A stretch of DNA of 64,000 bases from Pseudomonas fragi (GTDB taxonomy: Bacteria; Pseudomonadota; Gammaproteobacteria; Pseudomonadales; Pseudomonadaceae), in assembly GCF_900105835.1 (NCBI RefSeq), contig NZ_LT629783.1, positions 186,001-250,000 on the forward strand, written 5' to 3'. The position numbers and the translations under genes are program-made. Position 1 is the first letter of the stretch, and each line of letters opens with the position of its first letter. A model generated the notes under the pieces. It was not told where the DNA came from and did no database searches. It saw only the letters and a list, made by a program, of their open reading frames with translations. Shown here piece by piece: positions 8,089-16,757 of the stretch.

Positions 8089-9702
8089 ATGTTCAAGCAC
8101 TACTCGCGTTTTGTCGGCACCGGTTTGCTCTCGGGGCTAAGCGGTCTGGCCTTGGCTGCGCCGACCATCGAGCTGGGTGAAAACACCACCCTGGACTCGT
8201 CGCTGACCGTCAACTACACGGCCTCGATGCGTACCGAAAAACCGGATCATGAGTACCTCAACAACATCAACTACGACGATGCCACGCGCAACTTCAAGCG
8301 CGGTTCACTGATCAACAATCGGGTCAGCGTATTCGGCGAATTGATGCTCAAGCACGACAACCTCGGTGCGGTGATGCGCGCCAGCCATTTCTATGACGAG
8401 GTCTACCATCAGCGCAACGACAACGACTCGCCGGACACGGTGAACAAGACCGGGCGCTACAACGACTTCAGCCGGGACACACGCAAACTCAGCGGCAGCA
8501 AGGCGCGGCTGCTGGATGCTTATGTGTATGGCGACTTTACCGTCAATGATGACCAGTACCTGTCGCTCAAGGCCGGGCGGCATCTGGTGGCATGGGGCGA
8601 GAGCCTGTTCTGGCCCAACATCAGCCAGGGCCAGGCACCGGTGGACTCGACCAAGTTCAACGTGCCAGGTACCGAAGCCAAGGATGCCTACCTGCCGGTG
8701 GGGCAGGTATCGGGTTCGTGGTCGGTCAATGAGGATCTGGCCCTGCTGGGCTTCTACCAATACAAATGGGAAGAAACCCAGCTCAACCCGGTGGGTGACT
8801 ATTTTGGCAGCGACACCTTTGGCCCGGGGGCGGAGTTTTTCCGCTTGGCGCCGGGCATCGTCGACAATCTGCCCAACGGCGCAGCGGTCGGCTACGGTGG
8901 CTCGGTCAAGCCGGGCGACAGCGGCGAGTGGGGGTTGGGCACGCGTTACCGGTTGACGCAAAACACCGAGATCGGCCTGTTCCATTACCGTTATCACGAC
9001 CGTGTGCCGGCGCTGTTTTTCGACTTTACCGGGCAGACCCACTATTCCTCGCTGAGCAAGGCGGGGGGCAGCGGCAATGGCCCGAGCTACCAGCTGGGCT
9101 ACTTTGACAACATCAAGCTCACGGGCGTGAGCTTCACCACCAAGGCCGGGGACTCGGTGCAATTTGCCGGGGACCTGAGCTACCGCGACGGTGCGGCGGT
9201 GTACCTGAGCAACGGTGCCCCGGCGCGCGGGCAGGTGTGGCAGGGCAACTTGAATGCCGTGTACATGATCGGCCCGACGTTTATGGCGCAGCAGACCACG
9301 TTGATGACCGAAGTGGTGCACCAGCGCATCCAGGGTGTGGATGATCTGACCATTACCGGTGGCGGGGCGGGTACGGACGGGACTTTCAACAAGTATGTGT
9401 ACGACGGGCAAACACGGGGCTCAAGCCTGCTGGGGATCGGCGCGTATTTTGATCACCCCAATGTGTTCAATGGCTGGGACCTGACCACCAAGGCGACCTG
9501 GACGCAGAATATCGATGGCAGCGCCTATTCGGGGCTGGGCCGTGCTGAAAAGCGCCTGACATTGGGCGGTGATTTCAAGTACCTGGGCAACTTCCAGATG
9601 GGGCTGACCTATGTGGCGTACCTGAGTTCGGCCGATATTGCCCAGGGGCGGACAATGGCGGATCGGGATTACCTGTCGTTTAACGGCAAGTACACGTTCT
9701 GA
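8089..9702 (+). CDS. DUF1302 family outer-membrane protein
   Basis: 537 residues with a signal peptide (cleavage near LALA-AP, residue 23-24). Alternating amphipathic strands and a C-terminal aromatic end (SFNGKYTF) mark it as an outer-membrane beta-barrel. RBS AAGGAG sits before the ATG. It lies 89 bp after DUF1329, so the two are likely co-transcribed. Family members are candidates for channels or surface proteins handling hydrophobic growth substrates. Together with the RND permease and DUF1329 it could form a trans-envelope route; this is inference from gene order only. Confidence 0.88.
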   Translation: MFKHYSRFVGTGLLSGLSGLALAAPTIELGENTTLDSSLTVNYTASMRTEKPDHEYLNNINYDDATRNFKRGSLINNRVSVFGELMLKHDNLGAVMRASHFYDEVYHQRNDNDSPDTVNKTGRYNDFSRDTRKLSGSKARLLDAYVYGDFTVNDDQYLSLKAGRHLVAWGESLFWPNISQGQAPVDSTKFNVPGTEAKDAYLPVGQVSGSWSVNEDLALLGFYQYKWEETQLNPVGDYFGSDTFGPGAEFFRLAPGIVDNLPNGAAVGYGGSVKPGDSGEWGLGTRYRLTQNTEIGLFHYRYHDRVPALFFDFTGQTHYSSLSKAGGSGNGPSYQLGYFDNIKLTGVSFTTKAGDSVQFAGDLSYRDGAAVYLSNGAPARGQVWQGNLNAVYMIGPTFMAQQTTLMTEVVHQRIQGVDDLTITGGGAGTDGTFNKYVYDGQTRGSSLLGIGAYFDHPNVFNGWDLTTKATWTQNIDGSAYSGLGRAEKRLTLGGDFKYLGNFQMGLTYVAYLSSADIAQGRTMADRDYLSFNGKYTF

Positions 9703-9708
9703 CCCTGG

Positions 9709-9810
9709 CCCTCACCCCAACCCTCTCCCGAAGGGAGAGGGAGCTGGTCAGTGGAGATTTTGAAGCCGCGCGCGGTCAGTTCCCTCTCCCTCCGGGAGAG
9801 GGTTAGGGTG
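9709..9810. repeat. Interspersed inverted repeat, copy A
   Basis: About 100-bp element bounded by CCCTCACCCCAACCCTCTCC and its complement ending GGGAGAGGGTTAGGGTG, with inner hairpins CCTCTCCCGAAGGGAGAGG and CCCTCTCCCTCCGGGAGAGG. The centre contains GCCGCGCGCGGTCAGT. A second copy lies at 22988-23093. It separates the DUF1302 gene from the convergent acyl-CoA dehydrogenases and may act as a bidirectional terminator. Confidence 0.85.
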
Positions 9811-9829
9811 CTTTTGATTCTCAGCCCGT

Positions 9830-11014
9830 CTACCGCGCCTCCCGCGGCATTCCCAAGGCCCGTTCGGCAATGATATTGCGCTGGATTTCGCTGCTGCCGC
9901 CGTAAATGGTGTCCGCCCGGGTATACAGAAACAACGCCTGCAGCCGGGTCAGTTCATAAGGCCCCCCCGCCAGCAGTTCCGCATCAGGGCCCAACACGTC
10001 CATTGCCAACTTGCCCAGCTCGACATGCCAGTTCGACCACGCCAGCTTGTAGATCGTCGCCTCGGGTCGCAGGCTGCCGTCCTGCACGCCTGACAACATG
10101 CGCAACGAGTTGTAGCGCAAGACCCGTAGGCCGCTCCAGGCCTGGGCGATGCGCTGGCGCAGCAGCGGGTTCTGTGCCGCACCATTGGCCTTGGCGATAT
10201 GGATCACTTCGTCCAGCTCATTCTGGAACTGCATCTGCTGGCCCAGGGTCGACACCCCGCGTTCAAAACCCAGCAGGGCCATGGCGATTTTCCAGCCATC
10301 GCCCGGCTGGCCAATCAGGTTGTCGGCTGCAGTGGTGGCCTGATCGAAAAATACCTCGTTGAATTCACACGAGCCGGTCAGTTGCCGGATCGGCTGCACC
10401 TGTATGCCACTTTGCTGCATGGGTACCAGTAAAAACGACAACCCGCGATGGCCCACGCTGCCTGGCTCGGTGCGGGCCAGTACAAAACACCAGTCCGCTT
10501 CGTGAGCCAGGGAGGTCCAGACCTTTTGCCCGCTGATCAACCACTGCCCGCTGTCGCTGTCGAAGCTGGCGCGGGTCTTGATATTGCCCAGGTCCGAGCC
10601 GGCCCCTGGTTCTGAGTAGCCCTGGCACCAGAAAGCCTGGCCGGCCAGTATCGGCGGCAAAAACCGTTGCTGCTGCTCTGGCGTGCCAAACACCGCAACC
10701 GTTGGCCCCACCAACCCTTCGCCAATATGGCCCATGCGACCGGGGCCGCCAGCGCGGGCGTACTCTTCAAAAAAGATCACCTGGCGGTTGATGCTCAAAC
10801 CGCGACCGCCGTGCTCCGCAGCCCAGCCTGCGCCAATCCATTGGCCGGTGCCCAACACCTGCTCCCAGGCCTTGCGCAAGGCCGGGGCGAAGTCTTCATC
10901 CCCCGGTCCGCCGCGAAAACGCAGTGGCGCGAAATCGCCTGTCAGGTGTTGCTGCATCCACTGGGCCACCTGCTGGCGGAATTGTTCATCAGCCGCACTG
11001 AATCCAATGTTCAT
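9830..11014 (-). CDS. Acyl-CoA dehydrogenase (pair 1, downstream subunit)
   Basis: 394-residue FAD-dependent acyl-CoA dehydrogenase that introduces an alpha-beta double bond into a CoA thioester. N-terminal helical domain, central beta domain with the CQGYSEPGAGSD signature (about 128-139), flavin/CoA-binding C-terminal domain and the ending GGSSEIQRNIIAER typical of FadE proteins. Its start overlaps the stop of the upstream dehydrogenase by 4 bp (ATGA), so the two are translationally coupled. Paired, unequal dehydrogenase genes of this kind form alpha2beta2 enzymes (ChsE type) in steroid-degrading actinobacteria. A fatty or alicyclic acyl-CoA substrate is inferred. Confidence 0.9.
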   Translation of the reverse strand: MNIGFSAADEQFRQQVAQWMQQHLTGDFAPLRFRGGPGDEDFAPALRKAWEQVLGTGQWIGAGWAAEHGGRGLSINRQVIFFEEYARAGGPGRMGHIGEGLVGPTVAVFGTPEQQQRFLPPILAGQAFWCQGYSEPGAGSDLGNIKTRASFDSDSGQWLISGQKVWTSLAHEADWCFVLARTEPGSVGHRGLSFLLVPMQQSGIQVQPIRQLTGSCEFNEVFFDQATTAADNLIGQPGDGWKIAMALLGFERGVSTLGQQMQFQNELDEVIHIAKANGAAQNPLLRQRIAQAWSGLRVLRYNSLRMLSGVQDGSLRPEATIYKLAWSNWHVELGKLAMDVLGPDAELLAGGPYELTRLQALFLYTRADTIYGGSSEIQRNIIAERALGMPREAR

Positions 11015-12183
11015 GACAGTTCTCCGAAGATCTGCTTGGCCAGTTGCTCACGGTGAAAGGCGGGGGAACCCAGTAGCTGTTCGCTGGCACGGGCCCGTTT
11101 GAAATACAGGTGCGGGTCATATTCCCAGGTAAACCCCACGCCGCCATGCAACTGGATCGACTCTGCGGCGCAGTGAAAAAAACCTTCACTGGCGTGGATC
11201 TTCGCCGTGGCTGCCGCTTCGCCCAGTTGTTGTTGCGCTGCCGGGTCGCCGTCGATGTCCAGGCATTGAGCGGCGATGCAGGCGGCGTAGTAACTGGCCG
11301 ATCTCGCGCATTCCAGCGCCAGCATCAGATCGGCGCAGCGGTGCTTGATGGCCTGGAAACTGGCGATGCGCCGGCCAAACTGCTCACGGCCGTTGATATA
11401 GCTCAGGGTCATGTCCATTGACTGTTGCGCGCCACCCGTCTGTTCGGCGGCCAGGCCGATACAGCCAATGCGCAGCACGTCCCGCAACATTGGCCAACCC
11501 TGGCCGGGTTCGCTGAGCAGGTGTTCATCGTGCAACTGCACATCGTTGAGGCTGACAGTGGCTATGCGCCGGGTCTGGTCGAGAGTGGGTTGAGAGTGAC
11601 GCTCCACCCCGGGGGTGTCGGCGGCTATGGCAAACAGCCTGATCCCAGCCTCACCGACACTGCCCGGGGTGCGGGCAGCGATAATCAGCACATCGCAGTC
11701 GGCCCCATCGATCACATGCAGGTACTGACCGTTGAGCCGGTAGCCGCCAGCGCAGCTTTGTGCGTACACCTGCACGGCGGTGTCATCCCAGCGTGGAGCG
11801 CTGGCGTAAGCCAGGCTGGCTGTCACTTCACCCGCCGCAATCAATGGCAGCCAATGTGCCTTGAGGGGTTCGTTGCGGCTCAGCAACAACGCGGGCAGGG
11901 CGAGGCAGCAGGTGGCGTAGAACGCCGAAGGCAGCAAGCGCCGGCCCAATTGTTCCTGCAGCAGGCACACTTCGACAAAGCTCAGCCCCAGGCCACCATA
12001 GGCCTCGGGGATGGCCAGAGCAGGCCAGTACAGCTCACCTGCAATGCGCGCCCAGGTAGCCGGGTTGTAACCCTGTTCGCTGGCCATGGCCGCACGCACT
12101 TCGGCGGAACTGGCCACCTGGGCCAGAAAGCGTTCGGCAGACGCTTGAATCATTCGCTGCTCGTCAGACAGGGCAAGCTCCAT
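11011..12183 (-). CDS. Acyl-CoA dehydrogenase (pair 1, upstream subunit)
   Basis: 390-residue acyl-CoA dehydrogenase family protein. It shows the family's REQFGRRIASFQAIKHRCAD helix (about 270) and the CoA-binding end HGGVGFTWEYDPHLYFKRA. The central region is divergent: the usual E/D-P-x-A-GSD loop is not recognisable (there is TASLAYAS instead), so this subunit may be the partner that keeps fold and flavin contacts while the other supplies catalysis, as in heteromeric ACADs. First gene of the minus-strand pair. A small palindrome, GGACTAGTCC, is upstream at 12260-12269. Confidence 0.88.
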   Translation of the reverse strand: MELALSDEQRMIQASAERFLAQVASSAEVRAAMASEQGYNPATWARIAGELYWPALAIPEAYGGLGLSFVEVCLLQEQLGRRLLPSAFYATCCLALPALLLSRNEPLKAHWLPLIAAGEVTASLAYASAPRWDDTAVQVYAQSCAGGYRLNGQYLHVIDGADCDVLIIAARTPGSVGEAGIRLFAIAADTPGVERHSQPTLDQTRRIATVSLNDVQLHDEHLLSEPGQGWPMLRDVLRIGCIGLAAEQTGGAQQSMDMTLSYINGREQFGRRIASFQAIKHRCADLMLALECARSASYYAACIAAQCLDIDGDPAAQQQLGEAAATAKIHASEGFFHCAAESIQLHGGVGFTWEYDPHLYFKRARASEQLLGSPAFHREQLAKQIFGELS

Positions 12184-12303
12184 AGGGCGGCGCTCCTCGC
12201 AGGATTACGGATCATGCCGCCAGCATGAAAGCGTGCTGCATGGGTGCAATCCCTGACTCGGACTAGTCCCTTTGAGGGCTTGTGCTGTCGCCTTGCCGGT
12301 CGA

Positions 12304-12795
12304 TCAAGGCGCCAGGGTCTCGAACAGGATCAGGACATTGCCGTAATACTTGCCCGCCTCGTACCCTTGAGCCGGTTTGACGGCATCAATGCGCAATGGC
12401 ACCCGCAGACCGTAGCGCGCTTGCTGATCATTGGCGATGACGCTATCGGTCAGGGTCAACAGCTGGTTGTTGAGCTTGACCTGTAGCGGGATCTCGAACT
12501 TGGTACTGGACAGCTTTGGCTCGTAGCCCAACCGTGCGGTTATAGCGCCACCGCTGCTGAGTACGTCGAAGAATGCCTTGATCGGTACAAGGTCCAAATG
12601 CTGTGGATTCCAGCCCATTTGATGTTCACGCTCAAGAAAACCCGGGTCAGCAGGCAGGGCATAGAACTCCTGGGTCGGGATAGATACCGTGACCTCAAAA
12701 TCATGCACTTCGCGCACGGCATGCGCTGTGTAATGAGTCGCCAGTAACCCAGCCGCCAGTGCATAGCTCAGGGTGAGCTTGGCGAGCAGTTTCAT
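12304..12795 (-). CDS. CS1-type fimbrial subunit (second/minor)
   Basis: 163-residue secreted pilin-like protein: signal peptide of about 26 residues (ending TAHA), then VTVSIPTQEFYALPADPGF, which parallels the N-terminal region of the major pilin encoded at 16266-16757. Both proteins end in a short beta strand with an (I/L)FE(S/T)xAP terminus. The mature domain lacks the disulfide pattern of classical chaperone-usher pilins, as expected for alternate (class 5, alpha) fimbriae. The gene overlaps the chaperone gene by 4 bp. It could be a minor or tip subunit. It is much shorter than CooD-type tip adhesins (about 360 aa). Confidence 0.82.
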   Translation of the reverse strand: MKLLAKLTLSYALAAGLLATHYTAHAVREVHDFEVTVSIPTQEFYALPADPGFLEREHQMGWNPQHLDLVPIKAFFDVLSSGGAITARLGYEPKLSSTKFEIPLQVKLNNQLLTLTDSVIANDQQARYGLRVPLRIDAVKPAQGYEAGKYYGNVLILFETLAP

Positions 12796-13535
12796 CGGCC
12801 TTGTACCTCGATGTTTTTCTTAACATGGCCCTCTATCAGATTGAAGCGATAGTGGCGGTCTGCCTCTTTGGTAAATGTCATGAAGCGGCCGGGCAGGACA
12901 TGATGCAAGGTGACGGGTTTGCAGTCCTGTGCATCCTTGAGCGAGCAGTCCTTGAACGCTTCGAGCACCACCACCGTGTTGCCGTTGTTGCGCAGGGTAT
13001 ACTGCAGCGGGGTGTCTTCTATTCGGGTATCAAACCTGGCGTTTGAAGGTCTGACGATAAAAATCGTGCCGTAGCCAGCCATCACATTGACGCCGGCCGA
13101 CAGGCTTTTTTTGTACTCACTGACTTCACCCTCGCTGATGGCGAACTGATCTTCCTTTTCAGGCACTACGGGCACAAAACGAACCCGGTAATAGCGCTCT
13201 TTGTCGCGGGTGCCCTTGAACAACAGTCGTGTGCCCTGATTGCCCTTGGCTGGCACGATCAGGCGGGCCGGGCTGGCGATCAAGCCATCGCGTGTGGGGG
13301 AGTTGCCCTTGCTATTGAGCGGCACTTCTTCGTGTGTGCCGTCCGGCTTGTAGACGATTTCCAGAATTGAAATACGCACAAACGCCGTGCTGCTGCCACC
13401 GTTGTACACCCGCTTTAAATACGAGCTGTGCCCGGCGTCCATATAGTCGAAAACGCTTCCGATGTTGATGTTGGGGCTCGCCATTGCGCCCAGTGAGTAA
13501 AGGCACAGGCCCAATAACGTAATGACAAGTTTCAT
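12792..13535 (-). CDS. Alternate chaperone-usher fimbria chaperone (CooB/TcfA-like)
   Basis: 247 residues with a signal peptide (cleavage near AMA-SP, residue 19-20). The following region has the two immunoglobulin-like domains expected of periplasmic fimbrial chaperones of the CS1 group, with the beta-strand run KGNQGTRLLFKGTRDKERYYRVRFVP containing the basic Arg/Lys pair that anchors the subunit C-terminus. Two Cys near residues 198 and 205 may form a disulfide. It would keep pilins folded in the periplasm and deliver them to the usher encoded immediately upstream. It overlaps the second pilin gene. Confidence 0.85.
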   Translation of the reverse strand: MKLVITLLGLCLYSLGAMASPNINIGSVFDYMDAGHSSYLKRVYNGGSSTAFVRISILEIVYKPDGTHEEVPLNSKGNSPTRDGLIASPARLIVPAKGNQGTRLLFKGTRDKERYYRVRFVPVVPEKEDQFAISEGEVSEYKKSLSAGVNVMAGYGTIFIVRPSNARFDTRIEDTPLQYTLRNNGNTVVVLEAFKDCSLKDAQDCKPVTLHHVLPGRFMTFTKEADRHYRFNLIEGHVKKNIEVQGR

Positions 13536-13628
13536 GGTTGTTTCCCGCTTTGTGTTTGCTGCCTGGCAGCATTGAATTTCTGAACCCGATGAACTGTTGC
13601 AACCCCAGCGCTACTAACCCGTTGTCGC

Positions 13629-16166
13629 CTACAAGCCTGCTACGTTGTCACCCGTGACCGACCTGGTCAGCGTCTCGGGGATGCAGCGCACGTCGCCAAT
13701 TTCCAGAACGTTGGCCTGCATTGCTGTTGTGCTCATGTCGATTGCCAGTTGGCAGAGCAATGCTTCGCCCTTGCGCACTTCGAGCGTGGGCGCTCCAGCG
13801 TTCATTTCCATCGAGAAGAACCCGTCCACTTCACTGACCCCACGGCTGGCATGGTTGATGATGTGATGGCCCTTGAGCGGTTTGCCCTGCGGGTCCAGCA
13901 GGCGCCCAAGCACGGTGACGGTTTTGGCCACATTAATCTTGCGATAGCCCACGCCGCCCTTATTAAGATGATAGCGCGTGCGCGGTGGCTGGATGGCAGC
14001 AGCAGGGACGTCGGTGCCCTGGAAGTCGAAGCTGACCGAACTGTTCTTGTAGGCGGTAATGGGGATAAAATTGCGGCCCGGGCGCAGTACCGTACTGCTG
14101 CCGCTCAGGTCATCGGCGCGCAGGTCGATATCGGCGACATCGGACTCCACATCAACGATCAGACCGGCCCCCTGGCCCCCGGGCTGGCTGGTCATGGCCA
14201 GTTTTGAGCCGCTCAAGGCCACGGTGCTGTCCAGGTTCAGGCCGCCACTGAAGTTGCCGTTGTAGGAGGAACGTTGCAGGAACAGGTCGCCGCCAAAGGC
14301 ATCGAGCTGGAAGCTGGTGCGCCCGTTGAGCCCTATGCCATACGCATCGATGTTAGCCGTAGCTGCCACGCTTTGCAGGGTATGGTCCTTGAGGTCCTTG
14401 CTGTAGCTGAGTGAAGCGTTGTTGTTGCGTTCACCGTCGCGGCTGGTACGCGAGCCCAGGCTGGCTGACCAGCGCTCGCCCGGCCCGCCGAGGGCAAGGC
14501 TGAAACTGAGGTCGAAGCCACGGTTTCGCGTGTTGGCGCTGCTGAGGCTAGCCGGGCGGTCAAATACCGACAAACGCCAGTTGCCATCGCTGCCAAACAG
14601 ATGGGTCATTTGCGTCCAACCTAGATCCAGGCCGTATCCTTGTGTGTAACCATCGCTATGGGACAGACGCGCGCTGAAGGTGTTTCTGACCCCGAAGCGA
14701 TGGTTCAAGGACGCCGAAGAGCGGCTGACCTGCCCCAAATAAGCCGTCTTTGGGCGCAGATAGGTGCCATCCGGCAGCGTTTCATAGGTGTCGCGGGTAT
14801 CGAGCCAACTGCGGTTGTGCGTGAAGATGATGCTGCCCGTGCCATAGTTATATTGGCTGTTGAGGTCGACACCCGTGCCGTGGTTTTTGGTCTGGTAGAG
14901 GTTGGCGTAAAAGCCGACAGCGCCGCTCAGCGTCCAGTCAATGGAGGTACCCCATTGCACGTTACCCTTGACCTGGCGCCCTGAGACACCCAGTACCACG
15001 CGCGGATGCAGCAGGTAATTAACGGCGCCGCCGGCGGTCATCTCGCCGCTGGCCTTATCGTCCCAGTTGCTCAGCAACGTACTCTCACGGCCGGCAAACA
15101 GGTTATAGCGCCAGGGGTTGTCGAGGTTGCGCCAGTTGCTCGGCTTGTACACCAATTCCGTGGTGGTACTGCTGACCTGGTCATCCTCGACCAGGCGCAC
15201 TTGCACTTCGTAGATCCCGCCTGGCAGGGGGCGGGTGTCCAGACTTTGCAAGCCAGCAGCGACCGGTTGGGTGTTGATCAACACGCCGTTACGATAGATT
15301 TGCGCCGTCGCCTGCCGGTTGGGCGTGACATAAATGGGGTAGATGCTGGGTTTGGGCAGAGTAATGCTCAAGCTGTCTGAGCTGCCGTACATCACGCCAA
15401 ACGCCGTATCAGGGTTGTCCCCGAGTGTGCGGATCTGGCGGGTCAGGCCTTCTGACCCGGGGATAAAGTAACCCAGGCGCAGGAAGCTGCCTGGCAGTTC
15501 GCGCTGGGTGTAGGCCGAATACACTGCGTGCCTGATCTGGTTCTCTTGCGGGCCGCCGATGCGATTCAGTTGCAGGTTGAGTGTCTGGGTCCATTTTCCC
15601 AGGCTGCTGCTGGCCTCCAGACCATAACGGCCGCCCAGGTATTCCTGCTGGCCACCGGTGAGGTTCAACTGGTTACGCAGGATCAATCCGGTGCTGCCAT
15701 CGATGGGCAGGTCGTAGTATTGGCTTTGCTGGAATTGTTGTTCGGCTTTTTCGGTCAGCAACGAGACCATTGAGTTCTCAAGGTTGTAGTGAATGGCAAG
15801 CAACTGTTCGGGGCATTTGCTCGTGCAGGCCCCCAGCGGGGTACCCTGTTTGAGATGATCCGCCCATATGTCCCGTTCATTGGGGGATATCTGGCTTTCG
15901 TTGTAGTCCGTGAACTCGAGCAGCGTGATACGGTCATCCCGTGACAGCACAATAAGGGCTTCTCCGACCAGTTGACTGTCACGCTCCACTTGTACGGCCA
16001 GCGGCACATCGAAAAGATGCTCTTCAAAGTCTGCCGGCAGCCCCTTGGCCTGCTCCAGCAAACGTTTAGGCGTGATGCTGTTGCCTGCAGCCACTGCAAG
16101 AGTCGCAAAACACATCAATGAAGCAAGTGTTGCCGCGATGCATGTCATCGGGAACATGTTCACCAT
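13629..16166 (-). CDS. CS1-family fimbrial usher (CooC/TcfC-like)
   Basis: 845-residue outer-membrane usher for alternate chaperone-usher fimbriae. Signal peptide of about 26 residues (ends LAVAA), N-terminal periplasmic domain with a Cys pair (CTSKCPEQ, about 113-117), a long beta-barrel rich in alternating aromatic strands, and a C-terminal plug/carboxypeptidase-like domain (VTVLGRLLDPQGKPLKGHHI). The last residues hold another conserved pair of Cys (LLCQL... DVRC). It secretes and orders pilin subunits. It lies between the major pilin (99 bp upstream) and the chaperone (93 bp downstream), all on the minus strand. Confidence 0.9.
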   Translation of the reverse strand: MVNMFPMTCIAATLASLMCFATLAVAAGNSITPKRLLEQAKGLPADFEEHLFDVPLAVQVERDSQLVGEALIVLSRDDRITLLEFTDYNESQISPNERDIWADHLKQGTPLGACTSKCPEQLLAIHYNLENSMVSLLTEKAEQQFQQSQYYDLPIDGSTGLILRNQLNLTGGQQEYLGGRYGLEASSSLGKWTQTLNLQLNRIGGPQENQIRHAVYSAYTQRELPGSFLRLGYFIPGSEGLTRQIRTLGDNPDTAFGVMYGSSDSLSITLPKPSIYPIYVTPNRQATAQIYRNGVLINTQPVAAGLQSLDTRPLPGGIYEVQVRLVEDDQVSSTTTELVYKPSNWRNLDNPWRYNLFAGRESTLLSNWDDKASGEMTAGGAVNYLLHPRVVLGVSGRQVKGNVQWGTSIDWTLSGAVGFYANLYQTKNHGTGVDLNSQYNYGTGSIIFTHNRSWLDTRDTYETLPDGTYLRPKTAYLGQVSRSSASLNHRFGVRNTFSARLSHSDGYTQGYGLDLGWTQMTHLFGSDGNWRLSVFDRPASLSSANTRNRGFDLSFSLALGGPGERWSASLGSRTSRDGERNNNASLSYSKDLKDHTLQSVAATANIDAYGIGLNGRTSFQLDAFGGDLFLQRSSYNGNFSGGLNLDSTVALSGSKLAMTSQPGGQGAGLIVDVESDVADIDLRADDLSGSSTVLRPGRNFIPITAYKNSSVSFDFQGTDVPAAAIQPPRTRYHLNKGGVGYRKINVAKTVTVLGRLLDPQGKPLKGHHIINHASRGVSEVDGFFSMEMNAGAPTLEVRKGEALLCQLAIDMSTTAMQANVLEIGDVRCIPETLTRSVTGDNVAGL

Positions 16167-16196
16167 ACTCTGCTATCAAACCAATAGTTTATTTGT

Positions 16197-16230
16197 GGTG
16201 CCCGTTCAGCGAGTGCACTGAACGGGCACC
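16197..16230 (-). terminator. Long stem-loop between major pilin and usher genes
   Basis: Perfect 13-bp inverted repeat, GGTGCCCGTTCAG (16197-16209) and CTGAACGGGCACC (16218-16230), with an 8-nt loop, lying 35 bp after the pilin stop in the transcribed (minus) direction. It has no T tract, so it is probably not a full terminator. Hairpins at this place in fimbrial operons commonly protect the pilin message or let only part of the transcription through, giving more pilin than usher. Confidence 0.65.
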
Positions 16231-16265
16231 AAGTGCTACCGAATCAAAGGGCCATAGCCGAATTG

Positions 16266-16757
16266 TTATGGTGCCGTGCTTTCAAAAATCACAGTGAATG
16301 ACGCGTCATAATTACCTGAAGCGCCGCTTGGAATAGGACCAGGGCTAATTGTCAGGTCGGCTGATCCCCCGCTATTGGCAAGGGTTTGCTCCACTACTTC
16401 CTGAGTAGTGCCAGTCAGGACTACGTTATTGAATTTGGTGGTTAGCGGAATATTTTGAGCGCTGTTGCCGTTGTAGAGATTTGAGGCGCCGCCCTCAATA
16501 AAAGCCTTGATCGCGCCCGTCGTGCTTTTGTATGTGTAACGCTGGCTCAGGCCTCCCAGGCTGGAGTTGGTCGGGTTGTAAGCCAGCACTTCTGCTTGTC
16601 CGAAGTTTGGATTGGTTGGCAGTGCTTGAAACTCGGTGCTTGGAACGATTGCGCTGATGTTGATTGAGGTTGAAGAGGTGTTGGCAACTGCCATGCTTGC
16701 CGTCGATGTACCAATGATCAGGGTGCCAAGAATTACAGCGATTTTGCTTTTGAACAT
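16266..16757 (-). CDS. CS1-type fimbrial major subunit
   Basis: 163-residue pilin. Signal peptide of about 25 residues (ends MAVA-NT), then SINISAIVPSTEFQALPTNP, the CS1/alpha-fimbria N-terminal strand region. The mature part is rich in Thr, Ser, Asn and Gly and ends FESTAP, as in the second subunit. No cysteines, as in class 5 pilins. First gene of the minus-strand fimbrial operon. A 479-bp AT-rich region upstream must hold its promoter. It would be the shaft subunit of an adhesive surface filament. Confidence 0.88.
   Translation of the reverse strand: MFKSKIAVILGTLIIGTSTASMAVANTSSTSINISAIVPSTEFQALPTNPNFGQAEVLAYNPTNSSLGGLSQRYTYKSTTGAIKAFIEGGASNLYNGNSAQNIPLTTKFNNVVLTGTTQEVVEQTLANSGGSADLTISPGPIPSGASGNYDASFTVIFESTAP

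Noticed and set aside
12184..12303. Possible gene or promoter between fimbria and acyl-CoA dehydrogenases
   Set aside because: Only a 10-bp palindrome at 12260-12269 is seen; no convincing frame or promoter boxes.
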